From Alphaproteobacteria bacterium (GTDB lineage: Bacteria > Pseudomonadota > Alphaproteobacteria > Rickettsiales > UBA1997), in contig JAGKWR010000007.1 in assembly GCA_021151765.1 (NCBI GenBank), positions 30,964 to 94,963 on the forward strand: a stretch of DNA of 64,000 nt, in the 5' to 3' direction. Each line of letters begins with the position of its first letter. Position 1 is the stretch's first letter. The notes under the pieces are model-generated. The model worked only from the letters and a program-made list of their open reading frames with translations. It had not been told where the DNA came from and made no database searches. Below are positions 35,170 to 42,371 of the stretch, piece after piece. The translations under genes were made by a program, and so were the position numbers.

Positions 35170-35772
35170 TTATGATTTATTTTTATCGTCCTGAACTGCG
35201 TATTTTGCACCTTCCCAAGGCATTTCGAAGTCAAAGTTACGAAATTCTTGCATCAACTTCACTGGTTCGTAAACAACTTTCTTTTGTTCTTCATCATAAC
35301 GAACTTCTTTGTATCCCGTAAGTGGAAAATCTTTACGCAAAGGATGACCTTCAAAACCGTAATCAGTAAGAATACGACGTAAATCTGGATTGCCAGAAAA
35401 TACAATTCCGTACATATCAAAAGTTTCGCGTTCAAACCAACCAGCGCCGGCAAAAACTGAAACTGCACTCGGAACTTTTTCACCATCTTCAACCGCAACT
35501 TTAACTGTGATGCGGTTATTCAACTTCAAACTTAATAAATTATAAATCACTTCGAAACGCGGCGATCTAACGCCCAACATATCTGCTCCGAAAATATCAA
35601 GAAAACATTTAAACGACAAATTTGAGTCATCGCGTAAGAATTTTAAAAACTCTAAAATATTTTCTGGCGCTACATAAATAATAAGGTTGTCATGCGCAAT
35701 TGGCTCAACAACACGTGCCGCAGCGAAATTAGATTTAATATATTCGGCTTGAGCTTGAAGATTTTTGATCAT
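35170..35772 (-). CDS. nuoC: NADH-quinone oxidoreductase subunit C
   Basis: A peripheral-arm subunit of respiratory complex I (30 kDa subunit type), 200 residues and not fused to NuoD. The signature ERETFDMYGIVFSGNPDLRRILTDYGFEGHPLRKDFPL is complete (near residues 112-152), the most conserved part of the protein. It follows nuoB by 4 bases. nuoD to nuoN are absent here, so the complex I genes are split between loci, as in several reduced alphaproteobacteria. Confidence 0.96.
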   Translation of the reverse strand: MIKNLQAQAEYIKSNFAAARVVEPIAHDNLIIYVAPENILEFLKFLRDDSNLSFKCFLDIFGADMLGVRSPRFEVIYNLLSLKLNNRITVKVAVEDGEKVPSAVSVFAGAGWFERETFDMYGIVFSGNPDLRRILTDYGFEGHPLRKDFPLTGYKEVRYDEEQKKVVYEPVKLMQEFRNFDFEMPWEGAKYAVQDDKNKS

Positions 35773-35776
35773 TTTT

Positions 35777-36295
35777 TTAGCGATTAAATTTACCAGTTCT
35801 TCTAATTTTACGTTGCAAAACCATCACGCCGTAAAGTAATCCTTCTGCAGTTGGAGGGCAACCTGGAACGTAGACGTCAACCGGAACAACACGATCACAA
35901 CCGCGAACAACTGAATAAGAGTAATGATAATAACCACCGCCGTTGGCACAGCTACCCATTGAGATTACATAACGCGGTTCAGCCATTTGGTCATATACTT
36001 TACGCAATGCCGGAGCCATTTTGTTGGTTAAAGTTCCAGCAACAATCATCACGTCAGATTGACGTGGCGACGGACGAAAAATCATCCCAAAACGGTCAAG
36101 GTCATAACGGCTAGCAGCGGTGTGCATCATTTCAACCGCACAACAAGCAAGACCGAAAGTCATCGGCCACAAAGAACCAGTACGTGCCCAGTTAACTAAA
36201 TCATCAATTTTCGCAGTAACAAAACCACGATTATCCATCTCTTCCACATTTTTCAAAAGAGCGTCTTGATTTAACGGACTAAGGTTATTCAACAT
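35777..36295 (-). CDS. nuoB: NADH-quinone oxidoreductase subunit B
   Basis: The subunit carrying iron-sulfur cluster N2, the last electron carrier before quinone. It has 172 residues. Cluster ligands are visible: the CC pair in [12 protein letters not shown], the cysteine in [16 protein letters not shown], and that in [16 protein letters not shown]. It lies between nuoA (54-base gap) and nuoC (4-base gap). The gene is standard in length and motif. Confidence 0.97.
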   Translation of the reverse strand: MLNNLSPLNQDALLKNVEEMDNRGFVTAKIDDLVNWARTGSLWPMTFGLACCAVEMMHTAASRYDLDRFGMIFRPSPRQSDVMIVAGTLTNKMAPALRKVYDQMAEPRYVISMGSCANGGGYYHYSYSVVRGCDRVVPVDVYVPGCPPTAEGLLYGVMVLQRKIRRTGKFNR

Positions 36296-36349
36296 TTTGT
36301 TAATTAGTTTAAATTTTTCGTAACCGAAATTGATTAAATTTTTATATTT

Positions 36350-36763
36350 TTACTTCCATTCTAGTGCGCCGCGCATCCATTCGTAAATGAATCCGACTGT
36401 AAGCAAACCAAGGAAAGACATCATTGACCAAAATCCAAAGATTCCGATTTTTTTCAAAGTCACTGCCCAAGGAAATAAAAACGCAATCTCAAGGTCAAAA
36501 ATAATGAATAAAATTGCGACTAAATAAAACTGAATATTGAACTCATTTCGAACTGGCCCCTCACCTTCAAAACCGCATTCATATTGCGATAATTTTTCGC
36601 TATCCGGCTTTGATTTAGCAACGATAAAAGGCACTAAAATAATGAAACAAGACAAACCAATTGCGACTGCTAAGAAAAGCAAAATTGGTAAATATTGTGC
36701 CGACAAGAAATCAATGCCCGAAACAGCATTGACGGTCTTTGAAATAGTTTCGATACCGCTCAT
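36350..36763 (-). CDS. nuoA: NADH-quinone oxidoreductase subunit A
   Basis: A small membrane subunit of complex I near the quinone site. It has 137 residues with three helices at about 22-47, 82-104 and 109-130. The conserved loop reads KLSQYECGFEG, including the glutamate-cysteine of the family, and FDLEIAFLFPWA follows. It has about 15 residues more at the N-terminus than the shortest homologues. It heads the minus-strand nuoABC unit and is divergent from dapA across 114 bases. Confidence 0.95.
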   Translation of the reverse strand: MSGIETISKTVNAVSGIDFLSAQYLPILLFLAVAIGLSCFIILVPFIVAKSKPDSEKLSQYECGFEGEGPVRNEFNIQFYLVAILFIIFDLEIAFLFPWAVTLKKIGIFGFWSMMSFLGLLTVGFIYEWMRGALEWK

Positions 36764-36877
36764 TTATTTTGTGATTTGTTGATTGTATTTTAAGAGATGT
36801 CGCCTTAAAAACTGCGCATAATTTTCAAAAAAGGAAATTATTTTCCTCACGCAGATAAATCAATTCAAAATTCTCAA

Positions 36878-37747
36878 ATGATCGCAGAAACCTATACCGC
36901 ACTTGTTACACCTTTCAAAAATGGTAAAGTCGATGAAACGTCACTGGAAAAATTAGTAGAATTCCAGATCAAAAATGGTGTCGATGGTATAGTTCCTTGC
37001 GGCACAACTGGCGAGTCTCCGACTTTGTCGCACGAAGAACATAATTTGGTTATTGAGCTATGCGTAAAAATCGCCAATAAAAGAGTAAAAGTGATGGCTG
37101 GAACTGGCTCTAACTCAACTGCTGAAGCTATCGCCATGACTAATCACGCCAAAGAAATTGGTGCAGATTCTTGTCTAATCGTTGCTCCTTATTACAACAA
37201 ACCAATTGCAGAAGGTGTTTATCAACATTTCAAAGCACTTAATGAATGTGATATTCCGTTGTTTATTTATAATATTCCTGGCCGCTCTGTTATTAACATT
37301 TCTGACGAAAATTTGGCCAGAATTGCTGAGTTGAAAAATGTAGTTGGCATCAAAGATGCTACTGGAGACTTAGCGCGCGTTGCTTCTTTGCGTTTGTTAA
37401 TCAACAAACCTTTTACTTATTTATCAGGTGAAGATGCCACTGTCGTTGGTTTCAATGCAATGGGCGGTAATGGCGTTATTTCTGTTACTTCCAACATCGC
37501 ACCAAAAATGGTTTCTGATTTACAAAAATTCACAGCTCAAGGCGATTACAAATCAGCTTTGGAAATCCAAGATAAATTGACTAGCTTGCACGCTGCAATG
37601 TTTTGTGAAACTAATCCAATTCCAGTAAAATATGCTGCGAGTTTGATGGGTCTTTGCACTTCTGAAATTCGTTTACCTCTGACTCAACCTTCAGATACTG
37701 CTAAAGCAAGAGTTGAGAAAGAAATGAAAAAATTAGGACTAATATAA
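36878..37747 (+). CDS. dapA: 4-Hydroxy-tetrahydrodipicolinate synthase
   Basis: The first committed enzyme of lysine and diaminopimelate synthesis, condensing pyruvate with aspartate semialdehyde. The 289 residues match the family. The pyruvate-binding motif is CGTTGESPTLS (about 43-53), the catalytic tyrosine lies in FIYNIPGRSV, and the Schiff-base lysine is in VVGIKDATGD (about 161). DapA is kept even in peptidoglycan-making Rickettsiales, so it does not by itself imply lysine independence. It is a single gene; its last 9 bases overlap the convergent ankyrin gene. Confidence 0.97.
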   Translation: MIAETYTALVTPFKNGKVDETSLEKLVEFQIKNGVDGIVPCGTTGESPTLSHEEHNLVIELCVKIANKRVKVMAGTGSNSTAEAIAMTNHAKEIGADSCLIVAPYYNKPIAEGVYQHFKALNECDIPLFIYNIPGRSVINISDENLARIAELKNVVGIKDATGDLARVASLRLLINKPFTYLSGEDATVVGFNAMGGNGVISVTSNIAPKMVSDLQKFTAQGDYKSALEIQDKLTSLHAAMFCETNPIPVKYAASLMGLCTSEIRLPLTQPSDTAKARVEKEMKKLGLI

Positions 37748-39004
37748 TTTAATCAAGTTTTCCAAACGCGACAACTCTGCCGATAAGATTTTATTTGACG
37801 TTTTGCTGACAACTTCAGCAAAACTAACTTCCTTCTTGAATATAAAACCTTTTCTCCATTTCAGATTGATTATTGCATGAGCATTAAGCGAAAGATTCTC
37901 AGCAATTAAAATCTTATCTTCAAATAAGTTTGATGACTGATATTCTTTAAGGATAGAAACAAAATTTTGTGGTAAATTTTTCAAAGAAAACATCCGATTA
38001 ATGGCCTTGTAATAAGAATTTAGTAAATGATTCAATTCTTTGTTTTGTGAATCTTTTGCTAACTTCATGGCAACTTTAACATCACCAATTCCCCATTTCA
38101 AAAAAACTTCAGCGATATTTTGTTTGCCTTTAAAAACAGCGAAACTCAATAAATCCTGACCATTTTGAGTAATTATTTTGTGAGAAGCACCAGATTGCAA
38201 AAATAAATTCACCATTTCTACAGAACCAGAGCTTACAGCAAAATGCAGCGGAGTTAGGTTAGAACTTGTTTTTACTTCCTTTGAAATTCCTGCTTTGATC
38301 AAAGTTTCAGCAATTCCAACAAATCCGCCCACAGCTGCATAATGTAGTGCCGTCATTTCATGATTTTCTGGAGTAGTTTTAACATTAATATCCGAGTTTT
38401 CCGCAATTAGAAATTTTACAAGTTCTAAATGTCCGAATTCAGAAGCAACTAGAAGTGGAGTAAGTCCAAATGAAGTTTTAACTTCTTTTGAAACACCATG
38501 CTGCAATAAAATTTTTACTATCTCCAAGTAACCGCCTTTAGATGCATAATGAATTGGTGTCCAAGCTCTGTCTTTCAAAGATGCCGATGGATTTGCTTCA
38601 GCACCATTTTCAAGTAAAACTCTTAACACTTCTGATCGACCAAATTTAGCAGCATAATGAACTGCTGTAAAAGAATCTTGATCACGTAAACTTACAAAGG
38701 ATTGTAAACTGCGAAACTCATGATCATGACCAAATTCACCATTAATCATAGCTTCTTTCACAAACATAATAAGCTCTTGTAAGATTTTATGATCACCAAA
38801 CTTGGCAGATAAATGCAGTAGATTGTTACTTGTAGCGAATAAGATTTCTTTCAGTTTTGATTTGTCATCACAAGATAAAATAAACTGTAAGTACCGGTTT
38901 AAAAGATTGTTTAAGGCAGATAAATCCAATTCTTTTTTATTGAGATAATTCGCTGAGGAATATTGCAGAATTTGATCAACTAATATTTTTAAACTGCTGT
39001 TCAT
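37739..39004 (-). CDS. Ankyrin-repeat protein
   Basis: A 421-residue protein with no signal peptide or membrane helix. Ankyrin repeats run from about residue 52 to 300: a weak first repeat (NLLHLSAKFGDHKILQELI), then strong ones such as TAVHYAAKFGRSEVLRVLL, TPIHYASKGGYLEIVKILL, TPLLVASEFGHLELVKFLI, TALHYAAVGGFVGIAETLI and TPLHFAVSSGSVEMVNLFL. The C-terminal 120 residues are helical and unrecognised. In host-associated alphaproteobacteria such proteins are often type IV secretion effectors, and virD4 is in this window, but secretion cannot be read from the sequence. It is transcribed alone. Confidence 0.88.
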   Translation of the reverse strand: MNSSLKILVDQILQYSSANYLNKKELDLSALNNLLNRYLQFILSCDDKSKLKEILFATSNNLLHLSAKFGDHKILQELIMFVKEAMINGEFGHDHEFRSLQSFVSLRDQDSFTAVHYAAKFGRSEVLRVLLENGAEANPSASLKDRAWTPIHYASKGGYLEIVKILLQHGVSKEVKTSFGLTPLLVASEFGHLELVKFLIAENSDINVKTTPENHEMTALHYAAVGGFVGIAETLIKAGISKEVKTSSNLTPLHFAVSSGSVEMVNLFLQSGASHKIITQNGQDLLSFAVFKGKQNIAEVFLKWGIGDVKVAMKLAKDSQNKELNHLLNSYYKAINRMFSLKNLPQNFVSILKEYQSSNLFEDKILIAENLSLNAHAIINLKWRKGFIFKKEVSFAEVVSKTSNKILSAELSRLENLIKLY

Positions 39005-39059
39005 TTTATTTTTTAATAGTTTGTGAGCAAAAAATTTTGATTAATTTCTGTATTTAATT

Positions 39060-39593
39060 TTATCTACCTCGGCTGTGTTGTCTGCCGGCTTCGCGCTCTT
39101 TAGCTTCGATCATACTAGCCCAAAAACCTTTATCCCCACGTTTATTAAGAATTTGTGCTGATTGAATTAAGTAAGTAAGTTTTTGCCCCAAAATCATCGA
39201 AGTCCAAAACCCGATTGGTTTAACAATATCAACGATGTTTACCTCATTCATTTCTTGGCGACTCATTTGCTGATCACGAGACTCCATAATTTCATATGAA
39301 CCACTTGGTTCTTTATTACGTTTTGCTTGCAATTCTGCCTTTACTTCCGAATGAGCCCGAGGAATTTCAGCGAGACGTTTACGCATTAGTTCCTCATCTT
39401 CTTTGATATATTTTTTATTTTTCTTAGGGAAAAATTTCTGACTTTTTTTACGAACTGCCAACAAGTTTTGGTAGGCGCGCTCAAGCAAATAATTTAAAAT
39501 AATACGCGTAATTACAATCGCACAAAAAACAAAAACAAATATTAGTAATAATATTGGCAGAGCTTTCTCAATTGATGTAATAAATCCTGACAT
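39060..39593 (-). CDS. Single-helix membrane protein of unknown function
   Basis: A 177-residue protein I do not recognise. One N-terminal membrane helix lies at about residues 10-34 (ALPILLLIFVFVFCAIVITR). A highly charged basic segment follows (KKSQKFFPKKNKKYIKEDEELMRKRLAEI), then an amphipathic part including FWTSMILGQKLTYLIQSAQ. The arginine/histidine-rich end reads AKEREAGRQHSRGR. It is 3 bases downstream of the IalB-like gene and so probably in the same transcript. The positive domain is on the cytoplasmic side by the positive-inside rule. Composition is like the neighbours. Confidence 0.65.
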   Translation of the reverse strand: MSGFITSIEKALPILLLIFVFVFCAIVITRIILNYLLERAYQNLLAVRKKSQKFFPKKNKKYIKEDEELMRKRLAEIPRAHSEVKAELQAKRNKEPSGSYEIMESRDQQMSRQEMNEVNIVDIVKPIGFWTSMILGQKLTYLIQSAQILNKRGDKGFWASMIEAKEREAGRQHSRGR

Positions 39594-39596
39594 ATT

Positions 39597-40091
39597 TTAC
39601 CTTAAATCTGAACAAACTTGCTTCATCTTGGCGTAAGCTTGAGGAAAACCAATTAAAGAGTAAGTGTCATTAGCAGTTTTTCCGTCACGATTAATACCGC
39701 TAACAATAATTTCTTCACTACGTTGCAAATCTTTTATGATATCAATGTCATCATTTTTATCATTAGCCCAAGCGACTGACAGATAAGGGAATAGATAATA
39801 CTTTTTTGAACCAAAAGAAACTTCAACGTCTGATTTCTTTTTATACAAAAAGCCTGAAGAAACACTGACTTCATCAGCATCATTTTCAACGTTGGTTACC
39901 AAAAAATAAGGTTCACCACGTTTATCATAATTACCCTCACGCTTTATCGGAGTAGACGCAACGTAGCAAACTATTTGATCGCCTCTTTCAGCTTTAAAAA
40001 CATTCCAGTCCTGAAATTTACCTTTCAGTTCCTGTGCCAAAAGAGCGCAAGGCAAAAAAGTGAATAAAAGGATGTATTTTAGTAATTTCAT
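39597..40091 (-). CDS. IalB-family (invasion-associated locus B) secreted protein
   Basis: A 164-residue exported protein. Residues 1-19 form a signal peptide (LLKYILLFTFLPCALLAQ). The mature part starts with ELKGKFQDWNVFKAERGDQIVCYVASTP, where W-x-V and the first cysteine fit the IalB family. A second cysteine near the end (MKQVCSDLR) may form a disulfide with it, as in the family. In Bartonella IalB is needed for red-cell invasion, but the family is widespread in alphaproteobacteria, including free-living ones. The call implies a periplasmic or surface protein, not proven virulence. It is divergent from atpB and leads a two-gene unit. Confidence 0.75.
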   Translation of the reverse strand: MKLLKYILLFTFLPCALLAQELKGKFQDWNVFKAERGDQIVCYVASTPIKREGNYDKRGEPYFLVTNVENDADEVSVSSGFLYKKKSDVEVSFGSKKYYLFPYLSVAWANDKNDDIDIIKDLQRSEEIIVSGINRDGKTANDTYSLIGFPQAYAKMKQVCSDLR

Positions 40092-40190
40092 AACTTGACT
40101 TTTTTAGGTCGAAAAATATTTTGCCCGCTTCTTTTTTGAAGCATCTCTAGAGCCAGAAAATTGAGCTCGTGACATAAGTTTCATATCTCA

Positions 40191-40209
40191 CTTTCGCTTG
40201 CAGCGAAAG
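40191..40209. repeat. Hairpin upstream of atpB
   Basis: CTTTCGCT and AGCGAAAG form a perfect 8-base stem with a 3-base loop, 41 bases before the atpB start. It lies in the divergent spacer between the IalB-like gene and atpB, so it could be a leader hairpin or an operator. Confidence 0.5.
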
Positions 40210-40249
40210 ATCACGAAGATTTTTTAAAAAATCCAATATTTTCTAAAAC

Positions 40250-40999
40250 ATGTCCAATCAAGGTCACGAAAAACATAATCCTTTGGCACAATTTGAAGTG
40301 CACAAAATTTTCGATTTAAACATCGCAGGAGTTGACATCAGCTTCACCAACTCGGCTTTATATATGGTAATCGCTACTTTTACCGTAATTGCTTTCATGC
40401 TTTTTGCGACCAGAAAAAAGTCTTTAGTTCCATCAAAATTACAAGTTGTCGCTGAATCAATTTACAACTTTGTTTTCGACATCATTAAAGGTACGATTGG
40501 TGATGAAGGTGTTAAATTTTTTCCGTTAATTTTCTCACTCTTCACTTTCATTTTATTGTGCAACATGTTCGGTCTAACACCTTACAGCTTCACAGCCACA
40601 AGCCAAATCGCCGTCACCCTTTCTTTGGCAGCAATCGCTTTCTTCACTATCACAATTTTTGCAATTTGGCGCAACGGCATTGGTGGTTTTCTGCACATGT
40701 TTTTACCAAGCGGCGTTCCCGGTTGGATGGCACCAGTAATTTTTGCGATCGAGCTTTTCTCATTCTTGATCCGTCCAGTTACACTTTCTGTGCGTCTTTT
40801 CGCTAACATGGTTGCTGGTCACGTTTTACTTAAAGTTGTTGCTGGTTTCATCATTTCACTTGGTGTGGTTTTTGGAACTTTGCCTTTCCTTTTCTCAGTT
40901 GTAATGACTGGCTTTGAGCTTTTCGTTGCAGTGTTGCAAGCTTATATTTTTGCAATTTTGGTTTGCGCTTATATCAGCGAAACAACTAAAGCACACTAG
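40250..40999 (+). CDS. atpB: ATP synthase F0 subunit a
   Basis: The membrane subunit that forms the proton half-channels of F0. It has 249 residues and five to six helices. The essential arginine is in LSVRLFANMVAGHVLLKV. KFFPLIFSLFTFILLCNMFGLTPYSFTATS and the final FELFVAVLQAYIFAILVCAYI are family signatures. It is the first gene of the F0 set (atpB, atpE, atpF', atpF). atpI, often first in alphaproteobacteria, is missing. F1 genes are elsewhere, as is usual in alphaproteobacteria. The sequence resembles rickettsial AtpB. Confidence 0.97.
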   Translation: MSNQGHEKHNPLAQFEVHKIFDLNIAGVDISFTNSALYMVIATFTVIAFMLFATRKKSLVPSKLQVVAESIYNFVFDIIKGTIGDEGVKFFPLIFSLFTFILLCNMFGLTPYSFTATSQIAVTLSLAAIAFFTITIFAIWRNGIGGFLHMFLPSGVPGWMAPVIFAIELFSFLIRPVTLSVRLFANMVAGHVLLKVVAGFIISLGVVFGTLPFLFSVVMTGFELFVAVLQAYIFAILVCAYISETTKAH

Positions 41000-41006
41000 T
41001 TTTATC

Positions 41007-41067
41007 GTTATCTCGAGCTTCGCTTGAGATAACAAAAATAGATTTGGCCCCAAGTTCGCAAGGCCAA
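41007..41067. repeat. Two hairpins between atpB and atpE
   Basis: The first stem is GTTATCTC (41007-41014) with GAGATAAC (41026-41033), extendable by G-U pairs. The second is TTGGCC (41044-41049) with GGCCAA (41062-41067). Neither has a long U-tract. They stand just before atpE, whose product is needed in many copies per complex, so mRNA processing or stabilisation is the likely role. Confidence 0.55.
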
Positions 41068-41121
41068 TTATCCCGATCAATGGGTTTTTCGCGGACATTA
41101 AACTTTATTCATAGGTAAAAC

Positions 41122-41364
41122 ATGGAAGAAGTAGTAGTAAGCAATTTTGAAGCTTTCAAATATATCGGTGTTGGTCTTTGCTCTTTAGGCATGGCTGGCG
41201 CTGCTTTAGCAATTGGAAACATCTTCGGATCTTTCTTCAATTCAATTGCTAGAAACCCTTCAGCTGCTCCAAAACTTGAAAAATACATCTACATCGCTGC
41301 AGGTCTTGCAGAAGCTATGGGTATCTTCGCGGTACTTTTGGCTTTCTTGGTGATGTTTTCATAG
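41122..41364 (+). CDS. atpE: ATP synthase F0 subunit c
   Basis: The proteolipid whose ring turns with proton flow. It has 80 residues and two helices. The polar loop is SIARNPSA and the proton-carrying acid is E64 in AAGLAEAMGIF. The first helix (GMAGAALAIGNIFGS) is close to the rickettsial form. A weak AGGT lies before the ATG. The gene is flanked on both sides by pairs of hairpins, which fits the need to make more c subunit than a or b. Confidence 0.97.
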   Translation: MEEVVVSNFEAFKYIGVGLCSLGMAGAALAIGNIFGSFFNSIARNPSAAPKLEKYIYIAAGLAEAMGIFAVLLAFLVMFS

Positions 41365-41365
41365 T

Positions 41366-41390
41366 AAATTCAAAACTTCGTTTTGAATTT
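41366..41390. repeat. Perfect hairpin just after atpE
   Basis: AAATTCAAAAC and GTTTTGAATTT form an 11-base perfect stem with a TTC loop. It begins 1 base after the atpE stop codon and could protect the atpE message from 3' decay. Confidence 0.65.
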
Positions 41391-41403
41391 AGTTCTAAGT
41401 TGC

Positions 41404-41439
41404 GTTAAGTCACTTGAGGGCGGCCTCAAGTGACTTAAC
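41404..41439 (+). terminator. Strong hairpin with T-rich tail between atpE and atpF'
   Basis: GTTAAGTCACTTGAGG and CCTCAAGTGACTTAAC form a perfect 16-base stem with a 4-base GCGG loop. The tail AAAGTTTATTTTATTTTTTT follows. This is the form of a (partial) rho-independent terminator and lies 26 bases before the atpF' start. Partial termination here would lower b'/b relative to c. Confidence 0.75.
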
Positions 41440-41465
41440 AAAGTTTATTTTATTTTTTTAGTATC

Positions 41466-41900
41466 ATGCCTCAGTTAGATTTAACTACTTACAGTTCACA
41501 AATTTTCTGGTTCACTTTGTGCTTTATTGTACTTTACATTTGTGTTAGCCAAATAATTTTGCCGCGCATTGCCGAAATTATTAAAAATCGTAAAACTATT
41601 GTTGATGCTGATCTTGCTGTCGCAAAAGATTTAGATGAAAAAACTGCTGAAATTGAAGTTGTCAGCTCAAAATTAAGAAAAGAAGCGACTGAAAAATATC
41701 AGTCAAAACTTGACGAAGCTGTTAAATCAGCCAACACACAACGCGAAAAAATGATCGAAACTTTGAAAAATAACATCGACGAAAACATCGCGAAATCTCA
41801 CGCTCATTTAAAAGAATTGATTGCACAATCTGAAGCCAAAAGTGCTGATGCTATCAAAAATATTACTCAACAAATCGAACAAAAATTAACCAATGCTTAA
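41466..41900 (+). CDS. atpF': ATP synthase F0 subunit b'
   Basis: The b' half of the peripheral stalk, found in alphaproteobacteria and phototrophs. It has 144 residues: an N-terminal membrane helix at about 10-30 (SQIFWFTLCFIVLYICVSQIILP), then one long charged coiled coil. The start MPQLDLTTYSSQIFWF is typical of b' and not b. It overlaps atpF by 8 bases, which suggests translational coupling for the b'b heterodimer. Confidence 0.94.
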   Translation: MPQLDLTTYSSQIFWFTLCFIVLYICVSQIILPRIAEIIKNRKTIVDADLAVAKDLDEKTAEIEVVSSKLRKEATEKYQSKLDEAVKSANTQREKMIETLKNNIDENIAKSHAHLKELIAQSEAKSADAIKNITQQIEQKLTNA

Positions 41901-42369
41901 CGAGAAATTCTGGCTCGCAATTGCCTTCTTTACCTTTGTTGTTCTTCTTTTGAAGTTCGCAAGAAAATCAATAGCTAAATCTTTGGATGACAAATCAAAA
42001 CAAATCGCTGAAGAAATTTTAGCAGCCAAAGAAATGAAAGAGAAAGCCGCTAAATTACTTGCTGCTGCTGAAAAATATTCTCAAGAATCAAATGATTACG
42101 CTAAAAAATTATTGCAAGATGCTGAATCTGAAGCCGCAAAATTCTTGAGCGAAGCACAAAAATCAGCAACTGAAGAAGTTGCCAAAAAAACCGCAGCTGC
42201 TGCTGAAAGAATTAAACAAGAAGAAGCTTTAGCAATCAGCCATATCAAAGAAAAAATCGTTTCTTCAGCAATCAAACAAGTTGAAGAAAAATTACAAAAA
42301 AATCTTAGTGAACAACAAAGCAATTCTGTTCTAACTAAATCAATTCAAGATCTCGGACAAACTATCTAA
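41893..42369 (+). CDS. atpF: ATP synthase F0 subunit b
   Basis: The second peripheral-stalk subunit, 158 residues. An N-terminal helix (EKFWLAIAFFTFVVLLLKF) leads into a long alanine/lysine/glutamate coiled coil that reaches the F1 head. It overlaps atpF' by 8 bases and is followed after only 2 bases by pheT. It ends the F0 set; atpH-atpA-atpG-atpD-atpC are not in the window. Confidence 0.94.
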   Translation: MLNEKFWLAIAFFTFVVLLLKFARKSIAKSLDDKSKQIAEEILAAKEMKEKAAKLLAAAEKYSQESNDYAKKLLQDAESEAAKFLSEAQKSATEEVAKKTAAAAERIKQEEALAISHIKEKIVSSAIKQVEEKLQKNLSEQQSNSVLTKSIQDLGQTI

Positions 42370-42371
42370 CA

